Origin: Clostridium transplantifaecale
Lineage (GTDB): Bacteria > Bacillota > Clostridia > Lachnospirales > Lachnospiraceae
Assembly (NCBI RefSeq): GCF_900626075.1
Contig: NZ_UYZY01000001.1
Location: 434,001-498,000, forward strand
Direction: 5' to 3'
Length of the DNA: 64,000 nucleotides
Numbering within the stretch: position 1 is the stretch's first letter; every line of letters begins with the position of its first letter. Below, piece by piece: positions 51,688-60,288 of this stretch. The notes beneath the pieces were generated by a model that made no database searches, had not been told where the DNA came from, and saw only the letters and a list, made by a program, of their open reading frames with translations. Both the position numbers and the translations under genes were made by a program.

Positions 51688-52968
51688 TTCGTAGCCTTCA
51701 GGCCGCTTCCTTATAATATGCGGCGCAGCTTTCAGGTGAATTGCGGCCAGCCCGGCCATACAGAAACCGCTGGCAGCGAGAAAGGTAATGGCCTGGACCA
51801 TTCCGGTGCGGTCGGCAATCAGTCCGATTAGCTGCGGCGCCATTATGCCGCCGAGGGCGGAGGTGGCGGTCAGAACCGACATTCCCAACGTGGAGCCCTT
51901 GATATAGATTCCGGCATCGGCGATGCAGACCGGATAAATTCCTGACATAAAAAAGCCAAGTCCCGCTAAAGAGGCCGTGACGGATATCAGGCTGTGGGAG
52001 CCGATCAGAAACAGGAAACAGACAAGGCTGCCCAGACAGTGGATCAGAATCAGCAGTCCCTGTGAAAACCGGCCCAGCATTGCGGCACAGAAGAGCCTTC
52101 CTGCCATGATGACGATCCAGGTAATTGAAACCAGAGTGGAAGCATAGGCCTCCGAGACCAGCCCGGTGCTCTGCAGATAAGTGACAAACCAGCCGTTGAC
52201 GCAGTTCTCAAGGCCCAGATAGAAAAAGAGCAGAAGGCTGATACAGTAAAAATCGGGGAGGCGCAGGAAGGCGGTGGGAGAACCTTCGGTTCCCGGCTGC
52301 TTTTTCGTTGTTTTGCCGGATAACCGTTCGGCCGCGGCTTCGGATTCCCTGTTTTGAGCGGGGCGGGCCTGGGCGTTCTCCATAACCGAGTAATCGGCTG
52401 TTCCGTAGAGAAGCGCGGAGCTGGCGCAGAGCGCGGTGATGATATAGACAATAGCTCTCCAGCCAAGCCCGGCCGTTATCATCATGGCCGTGGCAAGCGG
52501 AGCCAGAAATGCACCCACGGCAAAGCTGCAGTGGAGATAATTGAGCATCTTTGCCGGATGTTCAAAGATATCGTTGACCGCCCGGTTATTGATGATGGAG
52601 ATACTTCCCCTGCCAATCCCGCAGAGAAACATCAGCAGATAAAGAACCGGCACGGGAGGAAGTAACGTCAGCAGAAAAAGGGCCACAGGCATCAGAAAAC
52701 TTGCCGAAGCGATCGAAAGGCGGGTTCCCAGCCGTGAAGAAAGGAGAGGGAAGAGAAAACAGGCCAGAAAATTCCCCACCGCCATACAGGACAGCATGGC
52801 GCCGGCCACGGCAAAACTCAGTCCTCCCTCTTTCATCAGGGAAGGCAGGATGGAGCCGATGATCAGGACGGCCATTCCGTTGATTAGATATCCGTAGCAG
52901 CATCGCAGAAACAGGGAAAATCCGGACGGGCGCTGTGCCAAAACAGGTACATTGTTTTTCATATTCAT
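51670..52968 (-). CDS. MFS transporter
   Basis: 432 aa with twelve hydrophobic segments and a charged central loop near residues 205-235 (ENAQARPAQNRESEAAAERL). N-terminal half motif FLACFLFPLLSSRLGTRLSI resembles the MFS loop-2 signature. The family looks like the FucP/YfkF-like sugar or drug carriers, but no substrate can be stated. It is alone on the minus strand, divergent from the MATE gene, with the 307-bp region between them carrying the MATE promoter and leader. Confidence 0.8.
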   Translation of the reverse strand: MNMKNNVPVLAQRPSGFSLFLRCCYGYLINGMAVLIIGSILPSLMKEGGLSFAVAGAMLSCMAVGNFLACFLFPLLSSRLGTRLSIASASFLMPVALFLLTLLPPVPVLYLLMFLCGIGRGSISIINNRAVNDIFEHPAKMLNYLHCSFAVGAFLAPLATAMMITAGLGWRAIVYIITALCASSALLYGTADYSVMENAQARPAQNRESEAAAERLSGKTTKKQPGTEGSPTAFLRLPDFYCISLLLFFYLGLENCVNGWFVTYLQSTGLVSEAYASTLVSITWIVIMAGRLFCAAMLGRFSQGLLILIHCLGSLVCFLFLIGSHSLISVTASLAGLGFFMSGIYPVCIADAGIYIKGSTLGMSVLTATSALGGIMAPQLIGLIADRTGMVQAITFLAASGFCMAGLAAIHLKAAPHIIRKRPEGYEIKKRN

Positions 52969-53104
52969 ATCCTCCAGGTATAATCAAAGCCATTATACAT
53001 CAGATGCGGAAACCGGACAAGAAGTATGGGCGGGAAATCGGTTATTGTTCACATTGCATTGCACTGTGAATAATAACGGAAATTGTCCATTTTTTTTTAG
53101 GGAC

Positions 53105-53133
53105 TTGAAAGCTTACACTCTCTATGGTAGAAT
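53105..53133 (+). promoter_or_regulatory. Promoter of the MATE exporter
   Basis: TTGAAA (53105-53110), 17-nt spacer, TAGAAT (53128-53133). The predicted transcript start near 53140 gives a leader of about 135 nt before the MATE ATG. Confidence 0.65.
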
Positions 53134-53165
53134 GGCATGGTTGCATTTTTATATAAGTGCTGTTC

Positions 53166-53220
53166 ACAGCCCATCTTTACTGCTTTTATGTTACCAAAGC
53201 AGGGAGAGGGCTGTTTTTTA
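53166..53220 (+). terminator. Leader terminator (attenuator) in front of the MATE gene
   Basis: ACAGCCC (53166-53172) pairs with GGGCTGT (53208-53214), enclosing an inner stem CTGCTTT/AAAGCAG (53180-53186, 53196-53202), and is followed by T6. It lies between promoter and start codon, so transcription must be allowed through. An open frame 53137-53259 crosses it (residues MLPKQGEGCFL near the stem) and could be the sensing leader peptide, as in attenuated resistance genes such as tet(M). It has no ribosome site and would be nearly leaderless. Confidence 0.65.
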
Positions 53221-53275
53221 TATCACAGGAAAGTGTTAACAGTAACTTTAGATTTATGATTTGGGAGGTTTGAAT

Positions 53276-54703
53276 ATGGAAACAATAGAAACAGATAAGA
53301 CGGATTTTACAGAGACTGGTTATGCGGCATCCGTGGCGGAGCCGGTAAAGGAAAATAAGATGGGGACAAAGCCGGTGCTTCCGCTGCTTTTATCCATGGC
53401 GTTTCCTCCGATGCTGTCCATGATGATACAGTCTCTCTACAATATAGTGGACAGTATATTTGTAGCGCGGTACAGTGAGAATGCCCTGACGGCGGTGTCG
53501 CTGGCGTTTCCCTTGCAGACCCTGATTGTTGCCTGCTCGGTGGGAATCGGAGTCGGCGTCAATTCTTACATCGCCAGGAAACTGGGAGAACGCAGACAAA
53601 AAGAAGCGGACAGCGCGGTGGTCCACGGCCTTCTTCTTGCCGCCGCCGCTTCTATCTTATTTGTGGTTATCGGTGCATTCGGCATCGGCCCATTCTTCCG
53701 GATGTTTACAAACGATGAGGCAATCCTGAAAGACGGCCTCCTCTATGCGAGAATCTGCGTGGGCTTCTGTTTTGGGCCGTTTATCCATATCTGTATCGAA
53801 AAGATTTTTCAGGCCACGGGAAAGATGCTCTTTCCAATGGCGCTGCAGGCCATCGGTGCGGTTATTAATATTATACTGGATCCGATCCTGATTTTCGGAT
53901 ACTTCGGATGTCCGTCCCTGGGTGTCACGGGAGCGGCCGTTGCGACAATCATCGGCCAGCTCACCGCCATGAGCCTCTCGTTCCTGGTCCTTGTGGTATT
54001 TCCCCACGATGTGAAGCTGCGCTTTAAGGGATTTCGCTTTCACGGTTCGGTCGTACGCCAGATTCTTGCCGTTGCCGTGCCGAATGCCTGTATGAATGCG
54101 CTGGGGAGTCTCCTTGTGATGGGACTGAATGCAATTCTGATTCAGTTTTCCAATACGGCGGTTTCCCTGTTCGGAATCTATTATAAACTTCAGACCTTTG
54201 TTTTTATGCCCGCCAGCGGCCTTTCCCAGGGAGCCATGCCTATCATGGGGTACAACTACGGCGCCCGTTCCAGAAAACGCCTTTTGGTGTGCCTTAAATA
54301 CAGCGCCGTAATCTGTCTGCTGATCATGGGAGTAGGCTGTCTGCTGTTTGAGAGCATACCGGGAACATTACTTTCCTTATTCCATGCGAATGAAGAGATG
54401 CTTGAGATCGGGATTCCGGCGCTCCGTATTATTGCGGTCAGCTTCCTTCCCGCGTCGGTGGGCTTCATCCTTCCGACTATGTTCCAGGCAATAGGCAACG
54501 GACTCGACTCCCTGGCGGTATTTTTACTTAGACAGCTTGTCATCACCCTTCCGCTGTCCTATTTCCTGCACGGACCGTTCGGACTGGCCGGAATCTGGGT
54601 TTCCTTTATCGCGGCGGAGAGTGTGGGAGCCATTGTCGCCTTTCTGCTGTTTTGTAAAATCAGGAAAAAGGATGAACTTTTACGCCGTGAACCGGCCAAA
54701 TAA
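53276..54703 (+). CDS. MATE-family multidrug efflux protein
   Basis: 475 aa from the ATG at 53276 (GGGAGG upstream); an in-frame start at 53261 overlaps that site. After a hydrophilic 35-residue N-terminus come twelve helices in two bundles: MAFPPMLSMMIQSLYNIVDS and the matching NAILIQFSNTAVSLFGIYYK, plus SQGAMPIMGYNYGARSRKR, a typical MATE loop. It exports drugs or metabolites using sodium or proton gradients. Expression is probably induced by relief of the leader terminator. Confidence 0.92.
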   Translation: METIETDKTDFTETGYAASVAEPVKENKMGTKPVLPLLLSMAFPPMLSMMIQSLYNIVDSIFVARYSENALTAVSLAFPLQTLIVACSVGIGVGVNSYIARKLGERRQKEADSAVVHGLLLAAAASILFVVIGAFGIGPFFRMFTNDEAILKDGLLYARICVGFCFGPFIHICIEKIFQATGKMLFPMALQAIGAVINIILDPILIFGYFGCPSLGVTGAAVATIIGQLTAMSLSFLVLVVFPHDVKLRFKGFRFHGSVVRQILAVAVPNACMNALGSLLVMGLNAILIQFSNTAVSLFGIYYKLQTFVFMPASGLSQGAMPIMGYNYGARSRKRLLVCLKYSAVICLLIMGVGCLLFESIPGTLLSLFHANEEMLEIGIPALRIIAVSFLPASVGFILPTMFQAIGNGLDSLAVFLLRQLVITLPLSYFLHGPFGLAGIWVSFIAAESVGAIVAFLLFCKIRKKDELLRREPAK

Positions 54704-54752
54704 GCGGGTATTCCCGGCGCTCAAAAATGGTGAAAAAATCTTAAAATAATGA

Positions 54753-54781
54753 TTGACAACCAGTCTGGAAAATGCTAGTAT
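54753..54781 (+). promoter_or_regulatory. Promoter of rplU-prp-rpmA
   Basis: TTGACA (54753-54758), 17 nt, TAGTAT (54776-54781) with an upstream TGC extended -10. A TATAAT three bases further would give a 20-nt spacer, which is less likely. Confidence 0.65.
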
Positions 54782-54789
54782 AATCTAGT

Positions 54790-54852
54790 GTGCCGCACAG
54801 CGAGGCTATAAGTGCGTAAAGCCGCCGAAGCTGGCGAGTAATGATAATAGGA
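54790..54852 (+). ncRNA. Ribosomal protein L21 leader (autoregulatory RNA)
   Basis: The untranslated stretch between promoter and rplU holds short GC helices (GCCGC, GGCTATAAGTGC, AGCCGCCGAAGCTGGCG) and ends at the AGGAGGTG ribosome site. Firmicute L21 genes commonly carry such a leader that binds the protein. This call rests on position and base pairing only. Confidence 0.5.
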
Positions 54853-54860
54853 GGTGCCAT

Positions 54861-55169
54861 ATGTACGCGATTATTGCAACAGGTGGTAAGCAGTACAAAG
54901 TTGCCGAGGGCGATGTAATCAAAGTTGAAAAACTTGGTGCAGCTGCTGGAGAAGCAGTTACTTTTGATCAGGTTCTTGCTGTTAACAACGGCGAGATGCA
55001 GATCGGATGCCCAACCGTTAACGGAGCTACAGTTTCCGCAACTGTAGTGAAAGAAGGAAAAGGCAAGAAAGTTATCGTTTACAAGTATAAGAGAAAATCT
55101 GGATACCATAAGAAGAATGGTCACAGACAGCTCTTTACAGAAGTTAAGATTGACAAGATCAATGCTTAA
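54861..55169 (+). CDS. rplU: 50S ribosomal protein L21
   Basis: 102 aa, normal length, after AGGAGGTG. The N-terminal [18 protein letters not shown] and the C-terminal [18 protein letters not shown] are diagnostic. It is followed by prp and rpmA in the standard Firmicute L21-Prp-L27 operon. Confidence 0.98.
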   Translation: MYAIIATGGKQYKVAEGDVIKVEKLGAAAGEAVTFDQVLAVNNGEMQIGCPTVNGATVSATVVKEGKGKKVIVYKYKRKSGYHKKNGHRQLFTEVKIDKINA

Positions 55170-55177
55170 TTAAAACC

Positions 55178-55507
55178 ATGATAAGAGTAAACGTATTTTC
55201 AGATTCTGAAGGAAATACCAGGGGAATTGAATTAAAAGGCCATGCCGGTTATGATGAGTACGGAAAGGACATAATATGTGCATCCGCATCAGCGCTTGCC
55301 CTCAACATGGCGAATTCTGTCGAACGGTTTACCGACGACGGGTTTGACGGCAGTGTGGAGGAAGAGACAGGGCATTTTACATTCCGGTTTACCGGGGAAG
55401 TCAGTAAAGAATCAAAACTCCTTATGGACTCGCTTGTTCTTGGACTTAAGAATATAGAAGAGGCATATGGAGAGGAATATATCAAAATCCGATTTAAGGA
55501 GGTGTAA
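55178..55507 (+). CDS. prp: Ribosomal-processing cysteine protease Prp
   Basis: 109 aa. Catalytic His and Cys are in LKGHAGYDEYGKDIICASAS. It removes the N-terminal extension of L27 encoded by the next gene. It begins 8 nt after rplU and ends 3 nt before rpmA. Confidence 0.95.
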   Translation: MIRVNVFSDSEGNTRGIELKGHAGYDEYGKDIICASASALALNMANSVERFTDDGFDGSVEEETGHFTFRFTGEVSKESKLLMDSLVLGLKNIEEAYGEEYIKIRFKEV

Positions 55508-55510
55508 CTC

Positions 55511-55801
55511 ATGTTTAAAATGAACCTTCAGTTATTCGCTCATAAAAAAGGTGTTGGTTCTACAAAGAACGGCCGTGATTCCGAATCTAAGAGATTAGGA
55601 GCGAAAAGAGCCGATGGACAGTTCGTATTAGCTGGCAACATTCTGTACAGACAGCGTGGAACAAAGATTCATCCAGGCATCAACGTAGGTCGCGGTGGAG
55701 ACGATACATTATTCGCTACGGTTGACGGTGTTGTCAGATTTGAAAGAAAGGGCAGAGACAAAAAACAGGTTTCTGTATACCCAAGAGCAATTAACGAATA
55801 A
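55511..55801 (+). CDS. rpmA: 50S ribosomal protein L27 (precursor with cleavable N-terminus)
   Basis: 96 aa. It starts [18 protein letters not shown]: the nine residues ending LQLFA form the Firmicute extension that Prp cuts before HKKG. The remainder ([18 protein letters not shown]) is standard L27. Confidence 0.98.
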   Translation: MFKMNLQLFAHKKGVGSTKNGRDSESKRLGAKRADGQFVLAGNILYRQRGTKIHPGINVGRGGDDTLFATVDGVVRFERKGRDKKQVSVYPRAINE

Positions 55802-55806
55802 TTCAG

Positions 55807-55841
55807 ACAGCTCCATACCATAATGTATGGAGCTGTTTTTT
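55807..55841 (+). terminator. Terminator of the rplU-prp-rpmA operon
   Basis: A 12-bp perfect stem ACAGCTCCATAC/GTATGGAGCTGT (55807-55818, 55825-55836) with a 6-nt loop and T6. Confidence 0.92.
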
Positions 55842-55961
55842 CATTAAATGTCCGGCGGAGGTTTCCTGCGCCCGGCATTCAAACACCGGTGGAGCCGGAG
55901 TGCAGTTTGGCCCGGTATGGAACACGGTGTTATCTTAATGCACCTGTGAAAGGAGAAATTT

Positions 55962-57245
55962 ATGTTTGCCGATAGTGCAAAAGTATTTATAAAATCCGGA
56001 AAAGGCGGAGACGGCCATGTTAGCTTCCGCAGGGAACTTTATGTAGCCGCCGGCGGCCCGGACGGAGGGGACGGCGGAAAAGGCGGAGATATTATATTTG
56101 AAGTGGATGACGGTCTCAACACCCTGACTGATTTTCGTCATGTCCGTAAATATGTTGCAGAAGACGGGGAACAGGGCGGTAAGAAACGCTGCCACGGCGC
56201 GAATGGACAGGATCTTGTAATCCGTGTTCCGGAAGGCACGGTTATCAAGGATTTTGAATCCGGCAAAGTAATTGCCGACATGTCCGGCGAGAACCGCCGC
56301 GAGGTCATCTTAAAAGGCGGCAAAGGCGGCCTTGGAAATATGCACTTCGCCACTTCCACGATGCAGGTTCCGAAATATGCCCAGCCTGGACAGCCGGCGC
56401 AGGAGCTCTGGATTCAGATGGAACTGAAGGTAATTGCCGACGTCGGACTGGTAGGTTTCCCTAATGTGGGTAAATCCACGCTGCTTTCACGGGTATCCAA
56501 CGCAAGACCGAAGATTGCCAACTATCATTTTACCACCCTCAACCCCCATCTTGGAGTTGTGGATTTAAACGAGGGACAGGGATTCGTTATGGCGGATATC
56601 CCGGGCCTCATCGAGGGCGCATCCCAGGGAATCGGTCTTGGTTATTCCTTTTTAAAGCATATTGAGAGAACAAAAGTCCTGGTTCACGTCGTGGATGCAG
56701 CATCCACGGAAGGACGTGATCCGGTCGCCGATATCAGGGCAATCAACGCGGAGCTTAAAGCTTATAACCCAGAACTGCTCACACGTCCGCAGGTGATTGC
56801 AGCGAACAAGACAGATGCAATTTATGACGGCGAAGAGGAAGATCCGATTGAGCGCCTCAAAAAAGAGTTCGAGCCGGAGGGAATCAGGGTATTTCCTATC
56901 TCTGCCGTAACGGGCAAGGGAGTGAAAGAACTTTTATATCACGTCAACGAACTTTTAAAGACAGTGGATCGGAAACCGATTATATTCGAAAAAGAATTTG
57001 AATACCAGTTCCAGGCGGAAAACCTTCCATACACGGTAGAACGCACCGAGGACGGCGTGTTTGTAGTGGAGGGACCGAAGATTGACAAGATGCTCGGTTA
57101 CACCAATCTCGACTCGGAAAAAGGATTCCAGTTCTTCCAGAAATTCTTAAAAGACGGCGGAATACTTGCCGATCTGGAAGAGGCCGGAATCGAAGAGGGT
57201 GATACCGTCCGCATGTACGGCCTGGAATTTGATTATTATAAATAA
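55962..57245 (+). CDS. obgE: GTPase ObgE/CgtA
   Basis: 427 aa, ATG after AAAGGAG. N-terminal Gly-rich Obg domain (about 1-157; FIKSGKGGDGHVSFRRE), G domain with P-loop GFPNVGKSTL, switch DIPGLIEGASQGIGLG and NKTD, and C-terminal OCT domain (about 345-425). It acts in 50S subunit maturation and stress signalling. It heads the obgE-yhbY-nadD-yqeK-rsfS group, a conserved Firmicute order. Confidence 0.97.
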   Translation: MFADSAKVFIKSGKGGDGHVSFRRELYVAAGGPDGGDGGKGGDIIFEVDDGLNTLTDFRHVRKYVAEDGEQGGKKRCHGANGQDLVIRVPEGTVIKDFESGKVIADMSGENRREVILKGGKGGLGNMHFATSTMQVPKYAQPGQPAQELWIQMELKVIADVGLVGFPNVGKSTLLSRVSNARPKIANYHFTTLNPHLGVVDLNEGQGFVMADIPGLIEGASQGIGLGYSFLKHIERTKVLVHVVDAASTEGRDPVADIRAINAELKAYNPELLTRPQVIAANKTDAIYDGEEEDPIERLKKEFEPEGIRVFPISAVTGKGVKELLYHVNELLKTVDRKPIIFEKEFEYQFQAENLPYTVERTEDGVFVVEGPKIDKMLGYTNLDSEKGFQFFQKFLKDGGILADLEEAGIEEGDTVRMYGLEFDYYK

Positions 57246-57291
57246 AACGATACAGTAAAGAATTTAAGAGGAAAGCGGGAGCGTAAGATTA

Positions 57292-57588
57292 ATGACGAGT
57301 AAACAGAGAGCCTACTTGAAAGGCCTTGCAATGACAATGGATCCGATATTTCAGATCGGAAAAGCCAGTATTACCCCGGAACTGACCACGGCTGTGGCAG
57401 AGGCTCTGGAGGCCAGGGAATTAATTAAATTAAGTGTTCTGAAGAACTGTATGGATGGCGGCAATGAGATTGCCGAGGTATTAGCTGAGCGCACACAATC
57501 CCAGGTTGTCCAGGTAATCGGCAAAAAAATTGTGCTTTACAAGCAGGCAAAGGACGAGAAAAAGAGAAAGATCGTTCTGCCCAAGTAA
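57292..57588 (+). CDS. yhbY: YhbY (CRM-domain) ribosome-associated RNA-binding protein
   Basis: 98 aa. MTSKQRAYLKGLAMTMDPIF, then IGKASITPELTTAVAEALEA and a Gly-rich turn near IGKKIVLYKQ form the single CRM domain. It associates with pre-50S particles. Located 46 nt after obgE and 21 nt before nadD. Confidence 0.93.
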   Translation: MTSKQRAYLKGLAMTMDPIFQIGKASITPELTTAVAEALEARELIKLSVLKNCMDGGNEIAEVLAERTQSQVVQVIGKKIVLYKQAKDEKKRKIVLPK

Positions 57589-57609
57589 AGAAAGGAGCCT
57601 GGACAGGCT

Positions 57610-58218
57610 ATGAGACGAATCGGAATTATGGGGGGGACATTTGACCCAATCCATGTAGGCCATCTGATGCTTGGGCATCAGGCTTATAAGGAATATGACC
57701 TGGACTTTGTATGGTATATGCCTTCAAAGACCCCGCCCCATAAAAGAGATCACAGGATCACATCTTCCGAGGACCGCTGCGCCATGGTGGAGGCCGCAAT
57801 CGGGGAAACTCCCTATTTTTGCCTTTCCGATTTTGAAGTGAGGCGTCCGGGAGGGAATACCTATACAGCGGATACACTGCGCCTTCTTCGGGAAGAATAT
57901 AAGGATACGGAATTTTATTTTATTGTGGGCGCTGATTCCATCCACGATATTGAAAAATGGTATCGGCCCGAATATGTGCTGCGTGCGGTCACCTTTCTTG
58001 CTGCGGGCCGCGAATGTGAGGAACAGAAGCGTTCTCTGGATACCCAGATCGAATATCTGAAAGAAAAGTACGGTGCACGGATCATGAGGCTCCACTGTAT
58101 GGAGATCGATGTGGCGTCCGCGGACATCCGGGAGCGGATTGCCTCCGGAGAGCCGGTGGAGGGTCTGATCCCTCAGCCTGTGTACCGGTATATTAAAGAA
58201 CACGGACTTTACCTCTGA
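57610..58218 (+). CDS. nadD: Nicotinate-nucleotide adenylyltransferase NadD (housekeeping copy)
   Basis: 202 aa. HIGH-type motif GIMGGTFDPIHVGHL, the substrate motif MPSKTPPHKR, TYTADTLRLL, IVGADSIHDIEKW and the C-terminal SADIRERI. It makes deamido-NAD from NaMN and ATP. It lies in the conserved yhbY-nadD-yqeK order, unlike the NadD-like fusion at 26343-27551. Confidence 0.95.
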   Translation: MRRIGIMGGTFDPIHVGHLMLGHQAYKEYDLDFVWYMPSKTPPHKRDHRITSSEDRCAMVEAAIGETPYFCLSDFEVRRPGGNTYTADTLRLLREEYKDTEFYFIVGADSIHDIEKWYRPEYVLRAVTFLAAGRECEEQKRSLDTQIEYLKEKYGARIMRLHCMEIDVASADIRERIASGEPVEGLIPQPVYRYIKEHGLYL

Positions 58219-58296
58219 CACTTCGTCACCGGCAGAGTCTTCAGGCAGCAGATTCAGGCTGAACGGTAAGGAGAATCCCTGCCGGGGAGGCGTAAG

Positions 58297-59046
58297 ATGA
58301 GTAAACAAAATTCATATAAAGACCTTCCGGTCCCCGAGTTTGTAAGGATCCGGGAACATCTGAAGGGCAAATTACATCCGATGCGTTACGAGCACACACT
58401 CGGCGTTTCATATACATGTATCGCGCTGGCCATGCGGTATGGGTATGATTTGCAGAAAGCGGAGATGGCCGGCCTGCTTCACGACTGTGCAAAACGGTAC
58501 GATGAGGCGGCAATCATCAAAAAGTGCCGCAGCAAAGGAATTGAACTGACCGAAAATGAACTGAATGCGCCGGCCACGATCCATGCGAAACTGGGAGCCT
58601 GGATGGCGGAACATAAATATGGGATCGACGATCCCGAGATACTGCAGGCTATCGCATGCCATACCACAGGCAAACCGGCCATGGGGCTTTTAGACAAGAT
58701 ACTTTATATAGCGGATTATATAGAACCGCGCAGAGACAGGGCGCCACGGCTTCCTGAGATAAGAAAGCTGGCATTTGAAGATCTCGATGAGGCCCTATAC
58801 CAGATTATGAAGGGGATTCTCGGGTATTTAGAGGAATCCGGCGCTTATATAGACGATATGACCAGAGTTGCTTTTGAATATTGTGACGCAGAGAGAATGC
58901 GCAGAATGGAAGAAGCCGTGACCCAAATGGGTTCTCTGGCAGATTTAAAGGAGGAAATATCACAGAATGACACAGGCAAGCAAAATGGCAAAAATCGCCG
59001 TAAAAGCACTGGAAGACAAAAAAGGAGAAGATATCAGAATCATTGA
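58297..59046 (+). CDS. yqeK: YqeK-family HD-domain hydrolase (Ap4A hydrolase)
   Basis: 249 aa. HD motifs: RYEHTLGVSYT (first His), GLLHDCAKRYD (His-Asp) and IACHTTGKPAMG, then YIADYIEPRRDR. Members split Ap4A into two ADP. Usual length is about 190; here the frame runs on through a basic tail (GKNRRKSTGRQKRRRYQNH) that overlaps the next gene by 80 nt, so the last 27 residues come from a shifted reading of rsfS. That tail may be recent, from loss of an earlier stop. Confidence 0.9.
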   Translation: MSKQNSYKDLPVPEFVRIREHLKGKLHPMRYEHTLGVSYTCIALAMRYGYDLQKAEMAGLLHDCAKRYDEAAIIKKCRSKGIELTENELNAPATIHAKLGAWMAEHKYGIDDPEILQAIACHTTGKPAMGLLDKILYIADYIEPRRDRAPRLPEIRKLAFEDLDEALYQIMKGILGYLEESGAYIDDMTRVAFEYCDAERMRRMEEAVTQMGSLADLKEEISQNDTGKQNGKNRRKSTGRQKRRRYQNH

Positions 59047-59323
59047 TATCAGGGAAGTATCCATTCTCGCAGATTATTTTATCATAGCGGATGGAAGCAA
59101 CTCAAGCCAGGTACAGGCCATGGCCGACAATGTGGAAGAGGAGCTTCTGAAGGAAGGCCATGAGTGCCGTCAGATAGAAGGCTACAATACAGCCAACTGG
59201 ATACTGATGGACTACAATGATATCATTGTCCATGTATTTTCACGCGAAGACAGGCTGTTCTATGATCTGGAGCGTATCTGGAGAGATGGAAAACAGATCG
59301 CGAGCATTGACGATTTACAGTAA
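58967..59323 (+). CDS. rsfS: Ribosomal silencing factor RsfS
   Basis: 118 aa. Family pattern: DIRIIDIREVSILADYFIIADGSNSSQVQA, here cut into the DIREVSILADYFIIADG core (about residues 24-40), then EGYNTANWILMDYNDIIVHVF. It binds L14 and blocks subunit joining during starvation. AAAGGAGG lies 12 bases before the ATG, a rather long spacing. The start overlaps the end of yqeK. Confidence 0.95.
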   Translation: MTQASKMAKIAVKALEDKKGEDIRIIDIREVSILADYFIIADGSNSSQVQAMADNVEEELLKEGHECRQIEGYNTANWILMDYNDIIVHVFSREDRLFYDLERIWRDGKQIASIDDLQ

Positions 59324-59379
59324 AAGACCGTTTTCGTTCCTTTAGAATGGAAGAGGTAAGAAACTAAGAAAAGAAAATC

Positions 59380-59432
59380 AAACTCGTGCATTGGTTGACA
59401 TAACTTTATTATGTAAACTGATGCACGAGTTT
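59380..59432. terminator. Long hairpin after rsfS
   Basis: 12-bp arms AAACTCGTGCAT/ATGCACGAGTTT (59380-59391, 59421-59432) enclose an inner ACATAA/TTATGT stem. The tail is only TTTTC-like, so it may be a weak terminator or a regulatory element of the DUF554 gene that starts 28 nt later. Confidence 0.5.
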
Positions 59433-59460
59433 TCAGAATTTAAAGAACAGAGGTTATAAA

Positions 59461-60183
59461 ATGCCTGGACTTGGAACTGTTATAAACTGCGCCGGGGTAA
59501 TCGGCGGCGGTATTCTTGGTATGATGATAAAAAAGGGACTGTCGGAGCGTTTTCAAAATATTCTGATACAGGCCGTGGGACTCTGCGTCATTTTTCTCGG
59601 CATCAGCGGAACACTCGCGCAGATGCTGTCGGTGGACGGGGGCGTGATTGTATCCGGAGGCACAATGATGATTATTTTCTCATTGGCTTTGGGAGCGCTG
59701 CTGGGAGAGTTTCTGAATATTGAAAAGCATACGGAGGAATTCGGAGAGTGGATCAAGGTTAAGACCGGAAGCGGCGGCGACAGCCGCTTTGTGGATGGCT
59801 TTGTCACCACCTCCCTGACGATCTGTATCGGCGCCATGGCCGTTGTCGGCGCAATCCAGGACGGAATCACGGGTGACATCTCCATGCTCTGTGCAAAGGC
59901 GGTTCTGGATGCGATTATCGTGTTCGTTATGGCGTCTTCTATGGGAAAAGGCTGTATCTTCTCGGTTATCCCTCTTGGCCTGTTCCAGGGAGGCATTACG
60001 CTTTTATCCAGGGTGATAGAGCCGCTTTTGACGCCGGAGGCGGTAGCCAATATGTCGATGGTCGGCTCCATGCTGATTTTCTGTGTAGGTGTCAATCTGA
60101 TGTTCCAGAAGAAGATTAAGGTAGCCAATATGCTCCCGGCTCTTATTTTTGCCGTGGCCTGTGCATTTCTGCCGTTTTTTTAG
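59461..60183 (+). CDS. DUF554-family membrane protein
   Basis: 240 aa, seven or so helices. Opening PGLGTVINCAGVIGGGILGMM and the central FVTTSLTICIGAMAVVGAIQ, followed by DGITGD, are characteristic. DUF554 proteins are putative transporters of unknown substrate. Convergent with lexA, separated by a strong shared terminator. Confidence 0.88.
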   Translation: MPGLGTVINCAGVIGGGILGMMIKKGLSERFQNILIQAVGLCVIFLGISGTLAQMLSVDGGVIVSGGTMMIIFSLALGALLGEFLNIEKHTEEFGEWIKVKTGSGGDSRFVDGFVTTSLTICIGAMAVVGAIQDGITGDISMLCAKAVLDAIIVFVMASSMGKGCIFSVIPLGLFQGGITLLSRVIEPLLTPEAVANMSMVGSMLIFCVGVNLMFQKKIKVANMLPALIFAVACAFLPFF

Positions 60184-60215
60184 GATTTTTTCATTGTACA
60201 TAGTTCAAGATCAGA

Positions 60216-60278
60216 AAGACGGAGTATTAAGAGGAAACGGACCGGATCAATGTCCGCCTTCTCTTAATACTCCGTCTT
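60216..60278. terminator. Bidirectional terminator between the DUF554 gene and lexA
   Basis: An 18-bp perfect stem (60216-60233 with 60261-60278) with an inner CGGAC/GTCCG stem, between two converging genes. Confidence 0.85.
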
Positions 60279-60288
60279 AAAATTGTAA

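Noticed and set aside
53132..53239. Alternative leader frame MAWLHFY in front of the MATE gene
   Set aside because: Its ATG overlaps the predicted -10 box, so it would lie upstream of the transcript start.
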